A DNA stretch of 41,221 nt, from assembly GCA_030408475.1 (NCBI GenBank), contig JAUHQG010000052.1, forward strand, positions 1-41,221, in the 5' to 3' direction. Made by a program: the position numbers and the translations under genes. The stretch is from Candidatus Amphrikana amoebophyrae. Lineage in GTDB: Bacteria > Chlamydiota > Chlamydiia > Chlamydiales > JACRBE01. Of this stretch, positions 40,306 to 41,221 are shown in pieces. Numbering within the stretch: the first letter of the stretch is position 1; the number at the start of each line of letters is the position of its first letter. Below the pieces are notes generated by a model that did no database searches, was not told the origin of the DNA, and worked only from the letters and a program-made list of their open reading frames with translations.

Positions 40306-41221
40306 CACCTAGCAAGCGAAGCATATATTCTCGATCCCATCTTGCCTTAGATCTTTTATTTTTGATTCCAGCCTTTGTTTTCTTATCACCCTTAAGTATA
40401 TTAAGGGTGGCACGTCTGATTACGGAAAAGTTTTCCGGGCCATTGCCTTTTTTAATCTTACAGCCATCTTCCCTATAGGAAACATCCAACTGCCAATGCA
40501 ACTTATTTTCAATGCCCCAATGACTTCTTATCGCTTGGGCTAATGCTAAAGCATCTGATGGTAAGCTAGATATATAGTAACGATTTTCAACCGTACTCTT
40601 GCCCTTTATTGTTCGTGTACTTCTTAGACAAACTATACTTTTCAAATCAGACCAGTCATGTTTTTGCGGCAACCAATCAATATCATCAATACTCCATACT
40701 TCCCGTTGCTCTAATCTTCCACGAGAGTATTCTTCATTTTTATAGTAATCACATCCATGTTCCTCTGCTGAAATGACTAATGCTTGTTTGAAAAAATTCT
40801 CTATTTCTTCATAAAGGTTTTTCTGATTTCCCTTTACCGCTAATACATAATCGCCTTCTTTGTCACGAATTTGTTTTGCTATTACTTTTTGACAGCCTGC
40901 TGCATCAATAGTCACTGTGGCACACTTTAAATCTAGCAATTCTATGAGCAAAGGAAAGGCTGTTATTTCATTAGATTTAGCCTCAGTTGATAATTGTCCT
41001 AAAACAAGATCATTTTCAGCTGAAAATGCACTGACAACATGAACCGCTCTAGTACCTGCTGCTTTATCCGCTGAATTACAAATGGTTTTTCCATCTAGTG
41101 CAATCACTCCACCTATGATTTGAGCAACTTTTTGCGTCCATGATATAAAGCATTTCTCAAAGGCCCGTGCATCTAAATATCGGAAAAATCGGCTAAGGGT
41201 GTCATGGGAAGGAACTCCATT
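40298..41221 (-). mobile_element. ISAs1-family DDE transposase, cut by the window edge (N-terminus missing)
   Basis: A 307-residue open frame runs off the right edge and ends at TAA (40298-40300). Its first residues NGVPSHDTLSRFFRYLD, and the later IALDGKT, TIDAAGCQKVIAKQIRDKEGDY, HWGIENKLHWQLDVSYREDGC and the end EYMLRLLGV identify an ISAs1 (H-repeat-like) transposase. The DDE catalytic residues are the aspartates in ALDGKT and TIDAAG and the glutamate in GIEN. About 60-70 N-terminal residues are missing outside the window; no frameshift is seen in the part present, so the element could be active. Confidence 0.92.

Noticed and set aside
1..41221. CRISPR arrays, tRNA and rRNA genes, replication origin
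   Set aside because: No spaced direct repeat series, cloverleaf, rRNA core sequence or DnaA-box cluster was noticed. rpmH and rnpA often lie near oriC in other bacteria, but no dnaA or box cluster was seen here.

Overview
The window reads as the chromosome of an AT-rich, non-Chlamydiaceae member of the Chlamydiota (an amoeba-associated 'environmental chlamydia'; the genus cannot be named from this sequence alone). The evidence is gene content and order. There is a stand-alone SWIB protein, an RF2 gene with a frameshift site next to a GNAT gene and yebC, rnpA-rpmH divergent from rpmJ-rpsN, uvrC-mutS-(CT793-like gene)-dnaG, ide-plsB-rng-(CT809-like gene)-plsX-rpmF, and pcnB-lpxB. From memory these match blocks CT457-463, CT784-794, CT806-811 and CT410-411 of Chlamydia trachomatis, joined here in a different order. 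Most recognisable promoters are sigma66/sigma70-like (TTGaxx, 17-18 bases, TATxxT), and GTG or TTG starts are common.

Layout. 1-217: the 3' end of an IS200/IS605-type tnpB and its right-end hairpin, abutting a minus-strand gene fragment that keeps its own promoter. 247-4776: SWIB, then ispD and truA with a small overlapping gene, then a large protein resembling plastid UGP3 UDP-glucose pyrophosphorylase. 4703-6180: three small single-span membrane proteins sharing one motif, around a divergent promoter region. 6250-9159: prfB with +1 programmed frameshift, two GNAT acetyltransferases and yebC. 9169-15418 (minus): CDP-alcohol phosphatidyltransferase, insulinase-type protease, plant-plastid-like glycerol-3-phosphate acyltransferase and RNase E/G. 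15428-17868: an acidic hypothetical, then plsX, rpmF and the YceD-family gene (minus). 18143-21256 (minus): lpxB, an alpha/beta hydrolase and pcnB. 21331-26582: an accessory stretch with an Inc-like two-hairpin membrane protein, two large unrecognised proteins (one with an F-box-like segment), and the aromatic amino-acid permease tyrP between them. 26566-30070: a DTW/Tsr3-like protein, a secreted thioredoxin-like protein with CxxS, and a UvrD/Rep helicase. 30146-31344: the rnpA/rpmH and rpmJ/rpsN ribosomal region ending in a large nested terminator. 31397-33000: a GYF_2 membrane protein divergent from an Asp23 and AmaP-like pair. 32983-40305: uvrC, mutS and a CT793-like gene (minus), then dnaG and a membrane-anchored methyltransferase (plus). 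40277-41221: an ISAs1-family insertion sequence running off the right edge.

How it works together. Most genes are housekeeping: phospholipid and lipid A precursors (plsX, plsB, lpxB), isoprenoids (ispD), RNA modification and decay (truA, rng, rnpA, pcnB), translation (prfB, L32, L34, L36, S14), and DNA replication and repair (dnaG, mutS, uvrC, UvrD). The host-interaction candidates are in 4703-6180 and 21331-26582. Insertion sequences lie at both extreme ends, which suggests the window spans an assembly contig broken at repeats.

Most notable points: rnpA has no ATG, GTG or TTG start in front of its conserved N-terminus; the CT793-like gene looks leaderless; two interlocking inverted repeats follow the SWIB gene; the UGP3-like gene is a strong plant-chlamydia link; and the three-gene membrane-protein family appears undescribed. 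No CRISPR array, tRNA or rRNA gene was seen.
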